The position numbers and the translations under genes are program-made. This document shows positions 17,285 to 25,803 of a DNA stretch of 47,240 nt, piece by piece. The DNA lies in the NCBI GenBank assembly GCA_031291715.1, contig JARLIN010000362.1, positions 1-47,240 of the forward strand. The letters run 5' to 3'. The DNA is from Rhodopila sp. (GTDB lineage: Bacteria; Pseudomonadota; Alphaproteobacteria; Acetobacterales; Acetobacteraceae). Numbering within the stretch: position 1 is the first letter of the stretch; each line of letters begins with the position of its first letter. The notes beneath the pieces were generated by a model that worked only from the letters and a program-made list of their open reading frames with translations, ran no database searches and was not told where the DNA came from.

Positions 17285-18847
17285 CTAGTTAACCTGGCCC
17301 GTGGGTAGCGTCTGCCGAGATACCTGGACCGTCTGGCCTCCCTCGACGTTCACGATGAATCGCTCGTTAATCGCCTGGTACTGGACCTGGGCGTCTGATT
17401 GGACGTAGCCCAGACCGGTGCGGGAAGGCGGGTTATTCGAGGTATCACAGATGACGCTGAAAGGTAGAGAGCCCGTTGAGCTGCCGAGCAGGCCCTGTGC
17501 GAGCATATTGTTCAAGAATGACAGCTGGGTTGATCTGATCCTACGGAACAGGTCGTTGTTGATGACCTGCCCTACATATTGACCCATACCCGCGGCTAGC
17601 GTCTCGGCGATATAATTCGTCAACCGGGTATAGTTGTCTCCGTCCGTGGCCGCATTCGACGAGGTGTTATGACCGCCTCGCACGCCCCAAAACGAGCCCG
17701 CCGGCTGAGGATTACAGATCACATCAATGCCCGCACCCAGCAGCGCGCCCAAATCAGCGGTTGAATAGGCGGTATTTTGGCCGGAACCGGGGGTGCCGGT
17801 CCGCTGGCTCCCGATTATGCCGTATATCTGCTTATTGAGGCTGGATTGTTCGGGTGAGAGGTTGGCCAGGCGGCCTGCCGCGAAGCCCTGGGGTGACACA
17901 AGGCGGACGGTGTTGTTCGCTTGGTCGGCCCACCACAGCCAATCACCAAACATGAGCTTCGCCGAGTAACTATCCAGTCCCGCCGCGGCCTTTGTGGAGA
18001 CGGCATTCGTGATCGTATCGCCGGCCGGGGTTGTGAGGACCATATAAATGCCCTCCTGCAGCCCAAAGCCCGCCTGCGTGGTCCATGTCGTCGCGTCGTC
18101 GCAGTCGGCGAGCATCCCGAGACCGCAGCCCTGGCCCCGCAAAGCATACATCCCATCGCGGGTCGGTGCGTCGGCGCCAATCAACTGGGCGCTGCCAACC
18201 AACGACGCTCCATCCGCCCCAGCGGCGGACGATCCCAAGGTAAGGGAGAAGGACGCTGGGGACGCCGTAGTGCCGCCTGGGCTAGCGACGATAAGAAGAG
18301 ATGGACCGCGCTGTGGCCCCATGCCAGCATTAACCGCGGCGGCTAAGCCGTTCCAAAACGCCGCGCCATTGCCGGCCAGTCCATCATAGACCTCGGGCTC
18401 GAACCCGGGCAGCAGGACCGACAACTTCCATGTATTGGGCTTCGATCCCGACCCGAGCGTGAGGGTAATGTTATTGCCCAACGACCCGGTGTACATCGCC
18501 GTGAAGCTCGCGTTTGAGCCCGGGACCACGGTGTATGCGGCGGCGTCCGTGCCATCGGTCACGCGTACGCAGCGGAAATTCTGGGCACCCTGCTGAACAG
18601 CAGTCGCGACCTGGGTTCCGAGATCGTACTTGCGGGGGACGATCGAGCCAAATAGCTGAGCATAATCAGCCATCGATCCAATGATCGTCGGTTCGTTGAC
18701 GGGGCCCCATGAGGCAGTGCCCACCACGCCGACGACGTTCGTGGGGACCCCGTTCAGGACCAGATTTTGTGGTGGAACGATCTGCACATACAGATCGGGC
18801 ACGATCAGCGAGGTTGTGTTGACGCTGCCTTGCTGTGCGATTGGCAC
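17285..18847 (-). CDS. Contractile tail sheath protein
   Basis: 520 residues from a GTG at 18847 with AAAGG upstream. The protein has sheath-family features: an N-terminal segment for intersubunit linking, VVGVVGTASWGPVNEPTIIG followed by YAQLFGS near residues 40-70, a variable surface domain, and a conserved C-terminal region with DVICNPQPAGSFWGVRGGHN, ATDGDNYTRLTNYIAETLAA, DTSNNPPSRTGLGYVQSDAQ and the final AINERFIVNVEGG strand. Length is close to P2 FI and Mu L (396-495). It shows that the particle has a contractile (myovirus-type) tail. No truncation seen. Confidence 0.95.
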   Translation of the reverse strand: MPIAQQGSVNTTSLIVPDLYVQIVPPQNLVLNGVPTNVVGVVGTASWGPVNEPTIIGSMADYAQLFGSIVPRKYDLGTQVATAVQQGAQNFRCVRVTDGTDAAAYTVVPGSNASFTAMYTGSLGNNITLTLGSGSKPNTWKLSVLLPGFEPEVYDGLAGNGAAFWNGLAAAVNAGMGPQRGPSLLIVASPGGTTASPASFSLTLGSSAAGADGASLVGSAQLIGADAPTRDGMYALRGQGCGLGMLADCDDATTWTTQAGFGLQEGIYMVLTTPAGDTITNAVSTKAAAGLDSYSAKLMFGDWLWWADQANNTVRLVSPQGFAAGRLANLSPEQSSLNKQIYGIIGSQRTGTPGSGQNTAYSTADLGALLGAGIDVICNPQPAGSFWGVRGGHNTSSNAATDGDNYTRLTNYIAETLAAGMGQYVGQVINNDLFRRIRSTQLSFLNNMLAQGLLGSSTGSLPFSVICDTSNNPPSRTGLGYVQSDAQVQYQAINERFIVNVEGGQTVQVSRQTLPTGQVN

Positions 18848-18852
18848 GTGGT

Positions 18853-19002
18853 CTAACCTTTCGACGGGTTGGGCGGCGCGACCTTGGTGACGAATCTCTT
18901 GTATTCCGTACTGAGGATATCGCGGATCTTCTCCGCATCCGCGATGATATCACCTCGAACAAAATTAAGAAAAGGTTTCGTAACCACTAGGTGGTGTGTC
19001 AT
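18853..19002 (-). CDS. Small protein before the sheath gene
   Basis: 49 residues. ATG at 19002-19000, TAG at 18855-18853, between the tail terminator and sheath genes. Sequence MTHHLVVTKPFLNFVRGDII followed by ADAEKIRDILSTEYKRFVTK is a tidy small domain with a VTKPF...RGD-I-D turn and a basic end that I have seen in many alphaproteobacterial phages at this position. It takes the place of the small Mu gp38 protein but does not share its motifs. Ends six bases before the sheath GTG. The function is unknown. Confidence 0.75.
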   Translation of the reverse strand: MTHHLVVTKPFLNFVRGDIIADAEKIRDILSTEYKRFVTKVAPPNPSKG

Positions 19003-19011
19003 GGTGAAGAC

Positions 19012-19821
19012 CTAACCATATGTAATATTGCCGTTTATATCGGAGGCGCCGAATATCATTGAAGGCTGCTGAATGGTTGTTACCGTCGGATATTCAACCA
19101 GGTAGACCAGATCCCTTCGATAGAGCAGGGCGTTCTGGGCTTGATCGTAACTGGCGGTGTTCCGGTAGATCATGCGGGCGTTGGTGCCATCCGGCAGGGG
19201 CAGAAAGCCGGTCTGGTCGATTGCTGAATCGATCGCGGCTGCCACGGAATCCCGTATTGGCGGGGTTGGGCACCAACATATGATCCGTAGATCCTTTTCC
19301 TGGCGGCGGCTCTCAAAGGAGGTGGCATTGTCGCAGACAGCCCTGACCGTGATGGCGCTGGCACCAGGTACCGTGATGGTTGACCCCTGGACACTCGCCA
19401 AACGATCGGTCTGGATCAGATGCTGAATGTTGGCGGCGATCAGACCGGTTGTATCGCCATCTTGAATCCGATATGTGTAGGCGGCCCCGTCGATCAACGC
19501 TCCCACGACATCGCCCGGCACGGGGTTACCCGCGATGGTGATGGCTGGGCCTGTGGCACTCGCCGTTACGCCTGGCTGCACCGATGTGGTGTGCCATGCC
19601 GGCAGATATCGGGTTGTCGTTCGTCCAGAATCATTGTCGGCGACGACGGTGACGTTCACCACCCCGGCACTCAGGTCGGTATTCAGCGTGGCCGCGTTTG
19701 GCCATCCGCGATACACGCGGCAGAGAACCCCAATGATGCTTGATTGCGAAGGGCCCGCCGGATAGAGGATGGACGTGATGCTATTCGCCACCGCCTGCTC
19801 GACGTCTGAAATGTCCGCCAT
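19012..19821 (-). CDS. Tail terminator/completion-like protein
   Basis: 269 residues, ATG at 19821 immediately after the stop of the upstream gene. It starts with MADISDVEQAVANSITSILY, has a long beta-rich middle (PAITIAGNPVPGDVVGALID, PGASAITVRAVCDNATSFES) and ends with LLYRRDLVYLVEYPTVTTIQ, a strand that in tail terminators faces the sheath ring. The gene sits between the head-tail stopper and the sheath, where gp37-type proteins of Mu lie. No catalytic residues were seen. The assignment rests on position and fold pattern. Confidence 0.55.
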   Translation of the reverse strand: MADISDVEQAVANSITSILYPAGPSQSSIIGVLCRVYRGWPNAATLNTDLSAGVVNVTVVADNDSGRTTTRYLPAWHTTSVQPGVTASATGPAITIAGNPVPGDVVGALIDGAAYTYRIQDGDTTGLIAANIQHLIQTDRLASVQGSTITVPGASAITVRAVCDNATSFESRRQEKDLRIICWCPTPPIRDSVAAAIDSAIDQTGFLPLPDGTNARMIYRNTASYDQAQNALLYRRDLVYLVEYPTVTTIQQPSMIFGASDINGNITYG

Positions 19822-20466
19822 TCAGGTTGTTGCCATCTTGGCACTGAGTCTCCAACCCAGATCGGTCAATTCAGATCCGGCGATGACCGCCGTTCGACCC
19901 AGATCGTCGTTGATAAGATCCCCAGGTGACAGGGTGATACCGGCCGGCGCGGGAACCAGAACATTCCAATAGGGAACCGTCTGATCGGCTGGTAAATTTA
20001 CGACTGGCGCGCTTGATTTATTTTCGCCAAGTACGCTAGCCGGCCACCCTTCCATCAATGTCAGTGAACTATTCGACGTGTATCCACCATAGGAATTTGT
20101 AGCTGTACCTGTCTGCATGTTGGGCCGAGCGACCGATATGGTGCGATTGGTTCCGACGCACAGTACCGGTAAGAGAGGTACTTGTGATGCCACGAAGTAT
20201 ATACCCGTCTCTAAAACGAGGTAGTCGCCCGGCCGTGTGTAGCTGGCGTCGAATATCCCATGCCACAGCACCTCCCCATAAACATTCGTGCGTCCATCGT
20301 TGCCCTTCGCGGATACAAATGTCGCGGGTAGCCTGAGAAATCGGTTCTGCTTGTCCAGCGGGCGAAACGGCCCCTTGGGACGAAACGCGTCCGCGGACTG
20401 TCCTATGTGACGGGCTGATAATCCTAAGCCCAAATACAGGCGATCATGGAGCTTACGACCGTTCAT
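19822..20466 (-). CDS. Head-tail joining protein (putative stopper)
   Basis: 214 residues starting at ATG 20466. The sequence LGLSARHIGQSADAFRPKGP, KQNRFLRLPATFVSAKGNDG and VLWHGIFDASYTRPGDYLVL followed by ETGIYFVASQVPLLPVLCV has the barrel-like beta pattern of head-tail stoppers. I recognise similar unnamed proteins in alphaproteobacterial myophage clusters between connector and terminator. Adjacent genes are only 3 bases (upstream) and 0 bases (downstream) away, so the operon continues. No alternative function suggested itself. Confidence 0.5.
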   Translation of the reverse strand: MNGRKLHDRLYLGLGLSARHIGQSADAFRPKGPFRPLDKQNRFLRLPATFVSAKGNDGRTNVYGEVLWHGIFDASYTRPGDYLVLETGIYFVASQVPLLPVLCVGTNRTISVARPNMQTGTATNSYGGYTSNSSLTLMEGWPASVLGENKSSAPVVNLPADQTVPYWNVLVPAPAGITLSPGDLINDDLGRTAVIAGSELTDLGWRLSAKMATT

Positions 20467-20469
20467 CGT

Positions 20470-20850
20470 TCACACAATCAACGTTGCTGTGCCGGCTGAA
20501 AGGGCAGGGCCTGCTGTGATGCCAAGAAAGCCGCAGAGCCTTCGTCTCCATTCGTCGAAAAGACGGAGCCTGTCGGCCAATTCGTCCTTGTTCCTTGTCC
20601 ACATGGATGCCTGATCCGTGTCAAGGTTGTCGGATGCGGCCGGAACCGCCACCTCGAGCGTGGTGAGTGTTCCCAGATACCGGCGGGCAACAGCGATTTC
20701 GGAGGCTGAAAGATTGGTAAGGCGAAACTCGAGTAGCCCATAGGCCTGGAAGAAGCGCCACGACTGCATCCCCGAAGGTGCCGCCCCGTAGGCTGGATAT
20801 CCGCAAAAGCGACGGATATCCACCTTTTCGGCGTCTGATAATGGGTTCAA
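20470..20850 (-). CDS. Head-tail connector/adaptor protein (putative)
   Basis: 126 residues from a TTG at 20850 that overlaps the stop of the previous gene by 4 bases. Mostly helical: LSDAEKVDIRRFCGYPAYGA, LTNLSASEIAVARRYLGTLT, and KDELADRLRLFDEWRRRLCG. This resembles the small helical adaptor proteins (gp6/gp15-like) that dock under the portal. Its place after capsid and decoration genes fits. A TTG start with translational coupling is inferred; no other in-frame start exists close by. Confidence 0.55.
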   Translation of the reverse strand: MNPLSDAEKVDIRRFCGYPAYGAAPSGMQSWRFFQAYGLLEFRLTNLSASEIAVARRYLGTLTTLEVAVPAASDNLDTDQASMWTRNKDELADRLRLFDEWRRRLCGFLGITAGPALSAGTATLIV

Positions 20851-21155
20851 ACGATTGATCCGTCACCGCGGCTGAATAAAACCGTCCCCGATCCAGACGG
20901 TGTGATCGCGGCCGCGTAGGTGATAAGGCTGTTGACCGAAAGGATAAGCCGACTGCTCGCCAGTATCGGCATGTCTGCCGAGGAAGCCGTAACGGTTGGA
21001 TCTGAACCGAACTTGATATACGCCAAGGCGTTCGATGTGTTGGTGACCACGAGCGAATCACCGCCGCCAGAGAGCGGCACATTCGCTGAGACGTTGCCCG
21101 CCGATACGCTTACCGTACCAGTCGGGCGGAATGGGCTTACCGAGCCGAGCGGCAT
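20847..21155 (-). CDS. Small beta-rich head protein (decoration-like)
   Basis: 102 residues starting at ATG 21155. Rich in Ser, Val, Ala and Gly with alternating beta strands (NVSANVPLSGGGDSLVVTNT, SNALAYIKFGSDPTVTASSA). It ends in SGSGTVLFSRGDGSIV. Located 24 bases after the capsid stop, the usual place of capsid cement or head-fibre proteins. No sequence family is recognised. Confidence 0.5.
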   Translation of the reverse strand: MPLGSVSPFRPTGTVSVSAGNVSANVPLSGGGDSLVVTNTSNALAYIKFGSDPTVTASSADMPILASSRLILSVNSLITYAAAITPSGSGTVLFSRGDGSIV

Positions 21156-21179
21156 GACGATCCTGCTCTTATGCCGCGA

Positions 21180-22502
21180 TTAGCCGATGTGTTCCACAAT
21201 GACGGCGCGCTTGTAGGCGGCGTTGGTTGCGGTTGGGACGGTCGTCGGGTTCGTGGTGGTGTCCGACGGTGCGCAGAATCCGCCAATCCAGTACCAGGAT
21301 TGCGCGATGATCTGCTGAAGGCGATCGATTGCCTCGCGCGTGACCATGGCAATCCCATCCACCATCGTGATGATGGAATCGGCTGGCGCGACGTCCGTAG
21401 CGGCGATCCCCGCGAAGTCACCCTCGATCAGGGCTCCCTGTCCGCAAATCACCGGCCGGCGGACCATCAGGCCAGCCAACGTGGGATGCGTCTGGACGAA
21501 TGCCTCTGTCGTCGGAACAAACCGAAGGCCCAGGAAATCATTCGTCATGCCCTTCTTGAAGACCTGGTTGGCCGAAGTCGCACCCTGAAACAGCTGCTTG
21601 AAGTCGGGGTCTGCGAAGAGTTGCCGGGACGAAACCGGATCAAGATAGCAGTTATACGCGCCGTCTATTTCAGGAACCGCGTTCAGCCGCAGTTTGGCAA
21701 CCGCATCAAGAAGGTTGGACATCGTCAGCGTATCGGATGCGGTAATCAAGGACGTATTGCCGCGCTGGGACGGGCGCACGATCGTGGAGCCGTTCGCAGC
21801 CGTCACCGTGTTGCCGGCGGCGCCGTCGGATACCGAGACGTTGCCGGAAAGAGTGAGCGTGCCCGACATGCCATTGGGCGCGGTGGACACGTTGGTAGAA
21901 TCCACGGCGACGGCGACAAGCGTGTAAGCATTGGATCCGATGGTCACGGTCATTGGCGTCGTGCTGCTGACAGGCTGCTGGATGCCGTTGACGAAGACGA
22001 CCTGGAACCCCCGCACGTCATCCACGGTAATGGTTGGGGCGGCGCTCGAAAGGCTGGTACGAACGCGGGTATTGCCACCCAGATACGCGCCGAACAGCGC
22101 GTTCCGTCCCAGTTCATCCAGACTTCGCGCCGCCTGCTCGCCGTTCACGTAGGCATTCTGGAGAAACTGGGAGGCTATCGCGACCCGCTCGATGACGACG
22201 TTGAGGTCTGTCGTCGCAGCATAAAGATTGATCGTCAGCGTGTACTGCTCGACCCCCCAGTTGGTGGGCGTTAGCCCATTATCGAGGTTCGTATTCGTTG
22301 CCGGTGCCAGCGGCGTGGTCACGGAAGGCTTCAGGCCGGCGCGAGTCTTGGTCAGGGTTTCACCAATGCCAACCGCGACGTTCACGCGGTCGGCACAGGC
22401 CCTGTAGCCCAACCGTGACCGCAGTGCTTGTGAAAATTCGCGCTCAAGAAAGCCCTGTTGGATAATCGGCTGAAGGGAGGCAGGAAAGTTTTGAATACCC
22501 AT
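21180..22502 (-). CDS. Major capsid protein
   Basis: 440 residues from the ATG at 22502, which has AGGA seven bases upstream; a TTG one codon earlier is less likely. N-terminal GFLEREFSQALRSRLGYRAC and AVGIGETLTKTRAGLKPSV, then GVEQYTLTINLYAATTDLNV, are typical of HK97-fold capsids with an N-arm and E-loop. The spine helix IASQFLQNAYVNGEQAARSL follows. Residues about 150-250 are a beta-rich insertion with Ig-like strands (TVTIGSNAYTLVAVAVDSTN). The A-domain part contains NCYLDPVSSRQLFADPDFKQ and AMVTREAIDRLQQIIAQSWY. No protease gene is nearby, and a scaffold-like gene precedes it. Confidence 0.85.
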   Translation of the reverse strand: MGIQNFPASLQPIIQQGFLEREFSQALRSRLGYRACADRVNVAVGIGETLTKTRAGLKPSVTTPLAPATNTNLDNGLTPTNWGVEQYTLTINLYAATTDLNVVIERVAIASQFLQNAYVNGEQAARSLDELGRNALFGAYLGGNTRVRTSLSSAAPTITVDDVRGFQVVFVNGIQQPVSSTTPMTVTIGSNAYTLVAVAVDSTNVSTAPNGMSGTLTLSGNVSVSDGAAGNTVTAANGSTIVRPSQRGNTSLITASDTLTMSNLLDAVAKLRLNAVPEIDGAYNCYLDPVSSRQLFADPDFKQLFQGATSANQVFKKGMTNDFLGLRFVPTTEAFVQTHPTLAGLMVRRPVICGQGALIEGDFAGIAATDVAPADSIITMVDGIAMVTREAIDRLQQIIAQSWYWIGGFCAPSDTTTNPTTVPTATNAAYKRAVIVEHIG

Positions 22503-22556
22503 CAATGGTCCTATCTGAAATCCGAGACTGCTTTCGCCCGTAGCGAGCGATCAGGA

Positions 22557-22961
22557 TTAGTATTTTGTTATGGCATTTCGAGCGGCGGCGTACTCCTCAT
22601 CGGTCATCTCCAGTGCGGTCTTTTGGCGCACTGGCTGTGATGCGGGTGCGACAGCGGCGCTCGATGAGGACGCCGCGGAAAACAACCACGGCTTCTGCCG
22701 GCGGAGATCTTCCATCATCTTGCGGCCACCAACGACTTTGTCTTCACCGTCCAGGCGAACAGCCGAGAGCTCGATCAGCTTCAGGCCATCGAGATCGACC
22801 ATTCCCGCCCTGACGGCCTCGGTGCGCAAATTCGCAACGACAAGACGGGATTGAAAGTCACTGCGTAGCCTGGCGAGCTCATCCGGGGCTTTATCAGGCT
22901 GGTCGCCAGGATCGCCGCCTTCCACCGATGCAGGTTGCGCGTCAATTAAGCCATCATCCAT
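22557..22961 (-). CDS. Scaffolding-like phage protein
   Basis: 134 residues from ATG 22961 (MDDGLIDAQPASVEGGDPGD); a TTG start 8 codons earlier (22985) would overlap the portal stop. Acidic N-terminus, then a helical core RLRSDFQSRLVVANLRTEAV and AGMVDLDGLKLIELSAVRL, a Ser/Ala-rich linker and a charged C-terminus EMTDEEYAAARNAITKY. Size, composition and place between portal and capsid suit a scaffolding protein that is removed after assembly. No protease motif was found. Confidence 0.6.
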   Translation of the reverse strand: MDDGLIDAQPASVEGGDPGDQPDKAPDELARLRSDFQSRLVVANLRTEAVRAGMVDLDGLKLIELSAVRLDGEDKVVGGRKMMEDLRRQKPWLFSAASSSSAAVAPASQPVRQKTALEMTDEEYAAARNAITKY

Positions 22962-22968
22962 TTCAATC

Positions 22969-24375
22969 TCACGCTGCTTCTTCAAGGGTTGTCGAGGTCA
23001 GGCCGTCTTCGACGTATTCTATGTCGTAACAAGCGGCGATCGCCTTGAGGGCGGTTTCGCGGCTGATGCAGCCGGCTGCCACGAGGGACGTTAAAGACTG
23101 GACATCCTTTTGGCGGTCGTCTGCCGTGGTCGGATACCAGCGCGGCCACTTGAGGCTCAGCGGCGCGGCTGGATCCAGGGATTGAACCTCTTTGCCGAGC
23201 ACAACGAGTGCATAAGTCTGGGAAGCGCGGACAATGAGACGGGCCAGCTGTAACAGGCCAGCCTCGCCGTAACTGGTCCGCAGATTATCCGCGAGCCAGA
23301 TCAGCCCCTGATTCAACAATTCCAGCGCCCGGCCGGATTGTGCGGCGTTTATCCGCTCAGGGTTGGCCCGATTGCCATGGATGCTCTCCAGCGCCAGCTC
23401 ACGCAGGGTGCGGACATATTCAATGACCGCGGCCGATGCCGTTCCGCCGATCTCAAGAAGCCGCGCGTCGCCTTTCTCGGAGACAATGAGCGCGTTACCG
23501 GCGCCCTTCACGAGTTCGCCGTCCGGAAGGGCCGGGTCCTTCAGCAGCAGGGTTGGGTCACTGCTATATTTCAGGCCACGGCCAACCTGACTGAGCTGAT
23601 AGTCGATTTCGACCTGGGTATGCATCGCGGCGGCAAACGTAGATGCGCCGTCGGAACTGTCGCCGGTCGTGGAGGGGCCAGGCAGGTTCCTGATCCACAC
23701 AATCGGGACGGCACCAAGTTTGTGGGAGACCGAGCGGACGGTATCGACGACGGCCGGAAGCGACTGTCCGACAGGAGTCGGTTCAAACCAGGTTTCGCTT
23801 TCCATGTCCCAGCACCGCGCGAACCAGTATTGGCCATCGGGATCGTCGATCTCGTAGCCATTCTTCAGAAGATCGGCACCAGAGACCTTGTATCGTTCAT
23901 CGACGCGGGCCAGCGTGTCCGGGGCGGTGGGGTCCCAGGTAGGGGTGAGATACATCGTGTCCAGGACGTCAACAAAGATCCGCCCACGAAGCACGCGTAG
24001 CAGCAAAGCGACGGAGCCGGTCGCACCCCTCATCGCCGCCTGAGTCATCGTGAGATTCAGGCGCGTCTCTTTGACGATATTGGCGAACGTGTTCCGTACC
24101 GTACGGTCAGAACTATCGATCGTCGGGAAATGGCCCTCGCTGAACAATAGGGCGACGCTGTCTTCCACGACGATTCGACATAATGGGTATCTGACACTCG
24201 GCCGGCGCTGCCGCAGCGGGATGTATTCTCCGGCCTCGCTTCTCTCCTCATGAAAATGATATGGCAGGACGTTGTAAATCGTCCCATCCAATACGCGGTT
24301 CAGAATCGTTAGCGTCCGGACCCGGTCGGGGTAGTCGGTGTCACGCGGGACCAGATCGCACAGTGTGTCAAACAT
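22969..24375 (-). CDS. Portal protein (SPP1 gp6-like)
   Basis: 468 residues, ATG at 24375 with GGAG five bases upstream. Family pattern: RQRRPSVRYPLCRIVVEDSV early, an EGHFPTIDSS region, then the wing and stem part with TFAAAMHTQVEIDYQLSQVG, a KDPALPDGELVKGAGNALIV loop, and the helical crown near LARLIVRASQTYALVVLGKE. Portals form the dodecameric DNA gate bound by terminase. Follows terL by 30 bases. No truncation; length close to SPP1 gp6 (503). Confidence 0.85.
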   Translation of the reverse strand: MFDTLCDLVPRDTDYPDRVRTLTILNRVLDGTIYNVLPYHFHEERSEAGEYIPLRQRRPSVRYPLCRIVVEDSVALLFSEGHFPTIDSSDRTVRNTFANIVKETRLNLTMTQAAMRGATGSVALLLRVLRGRIFVDVLDTMYLTPTWDPTAPDTLARVDERYKVSGADLLKNGYEIDDPDGQYWFARCWDMESETWFEPTPVGQSLPAVVDTVRSVSHKLGAVPIVWIRNLPGPSTTGDSSDGASTFAAAMHTQVEIDYQLSQVGRGLKYSSDPTLLLKDPALPDGELVKGAGNALIVSEKGDARLLEIGGTASAAVIEYVRTLRELALESIHGNRANPERINAAQSGRALELLNQGLIWLADNLRTSYGEAGLLQLARLIVRASQTYALVVLGKEVQSLDPAAPLSLKWPRWYPTTADDRQKDVQSLTSLVAAGCISRETALKAIAACYDIEYVEDGLTSTTLEEAA

Positions 24376-24405
24376 GAAACTCCAAACTTCGACTTGGGCG
24401 GGTCG

Positions 24406-25803
24406 TCAGCGACTAAGTATTGACAAACCTATTGAGCTTGGCGGACGAGGGCGCGTGGTCAGGGTGGTAAAGGCGCGCACGAGGGCATCGACTTGATCAT
24501 CCTTCTTGCCCCATGGAAAATCACGCATTTCATCCAGCAATGTTCGATTCCATTCGGCCCGGGCTATCGAAACGTTGCCCGCTTCCACCTGGGATGCGAG
24601 TGGCATGGCCCGGGTGGCCTTCGATCCGGTTTCGCGTGAGGAAATCACATGGAAGCCAGATAGTTGCCGCGTAAGATAGGACATTTGGCTTTTGCCCGCC
24701 TGCCCAGGGTCTTCGGGAATGGCCACGATGACCTTCGTGCCATCCTTATGCGCGGTATTTACAATCAGCTCTTCGACCTGGTGCGGTGTGCCCCGAATGC
24801 GGGCAACGTCGAGAATGAGGTATCGACCGGTATCTCCTCGTGATAGTTTGACCCCAACGGTCCAATCTGGATCGTTCCGCCCGGTGTTTCCTGTTGCGGC
24901 CAAGTCCCATGCGCGTACCGTGGCCTCAAACGCCGTGTCGGATTCAACAACCATGATACGATCGACGGAAAATAGCCTGCCGCCTGTAGGCAGCGGTGTC
25001 TGCTGAAACAGGGCGGACCATGCCCGTTCGCCGATCAGGTCGCGCTTGCGTATCAACGCATTACGGTCTTCCCATTCCGGCCATAAAGGTGTCCCAACCG
25101 GTCGGCCCAGAGGATCGCCGGCTTCTGCCAACGCGGGAAGGCGCACGACACGCCATTCCGCTTTCGCTTGTTGCAGGAGCTGTCCACCGAGATCGTCAGG
25201 GTGCCAGCGTGTCATAATCAGCACTACCCGGCCGCCCGGTTTCAGGCGCGTCGTGATGTCCGACCTGAACCATTCCCAAATGTGGTCACGCTGCCGAGCG
25301 CTTTCGGCGTCGGCTTGCGACTTGACTGGATCGTCGATGATCACGAGATCCGCTCGGCGCCCGGATATAGCCCCGCGGACCCCGACCGACAGGTATTCCG
25401 CGCCGGTGCTGGTGTTCCATGAATCTGTGGCCCGCACATCTCGTGCTATGCTGAAGCCTAGGTAATGTTGCTTATCGTGGATGAGTCCGCGAACGCGGCG
25501 ACTGAAATGTTCCGCTAACCTAAGGGAATGCGAGGCGCTGATCACCGACGATCGCGGGTGTTGGCTAAACCACCATGCTGGAAAAATAACGGAGGCGTAG
25601 GTTGACTTCGCGGAGCCTGGCGGCATCAGAATCATCAATCTGTCGTATTGGCCGATCGATAGGTTCTCCAGCTCGGATATCAGATATAGATGATGGGCAG
25701 CCGGACGATAACCAGTATCCCTAAGCGCTTCTTCTGCCCAGGCCCGAAGCGTGCCGCGGAGTCGACTTCTTAGATAAAGGGTCTGTTCGATAGGATCACT
25801 GTC
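24406..25803 (-). CDS. terL: Terminase large subunit (5' end in a broken frame)
   Basis: The frame is open from a TAA at 25809-25807 and reads as terminase from its first codons (DSDPIEQTLYLRSRL, GYRPAAHHLYLISELENLSI), yet has no ATG or GTG start there. The ATPase carries Walker A PPGSAKST and Walker B DLVIIDDP; the nuclease region has RAWDLAATG and KKDDQVDALVRAF. This is the TIGR01630 type of large terminase. A TTG at 25638 would give 410 residues but drops the conserved segment before Walker A and is unlikely to be the true start. An upstream 34-codon frame (25906-25802) ends in AAA TGA C at the junction; joined by +1 the product would have about 499 residues, normal for the family. Confidence 0.85.
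   Translation of the reverse strand, partial: DSDPIEQTLYLRSRLRGTLRAWAEEALRDTGYRPAAHHLYLISELENLSIGQYDRLMILMPPGSAKSTYASVIFPAWWFSQHPRSSVISASHSLRLAEHFSRRVRGLIHDKQHYLGFSIARDVRATDSWNTSTGAEYLSVGVRGAISGRRADLVIIDDPVKSQADAESARQRDHIWEWFRSDITTRLKPGGRVVLIMTRWHPDDLGGQLLQQAKAEWRVVRLPALAEAGDPLGRPVGTPLWPEWEDRNALIRKRDLIGERAWSALFQQTPLPTGGRLFSVDRIMVVESDTAFEATVRAWDLAATGNTGRNDPDWTVGVKLSRGDTGRYLILDVARIRGTPHQVEELIVNTAHKDGTKVIVAIPEDPGQAGKSQMSYLTRQLSGFHVISSRETGSKATRAMPLASQVEAGNVSIARAEWNRTLLDEMRDFPWGKKDDQVDALVRAFTTLTTRPRPPSSIGLSILSR

Noticed and set aside
21171-22274. A 367-codon open frame on the plus strand opposite the capsid gene
   Set aside because: Its translation is Arg/Gly-rich with no family pattern, and the minus strand encodes a clear capsid protein; it is a codon-bias shadow.
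24406-25638. TTG at 25638 as the true terL start
   Set aside because: It would drop about 55 codons of clear terminase sequence before Walker A.
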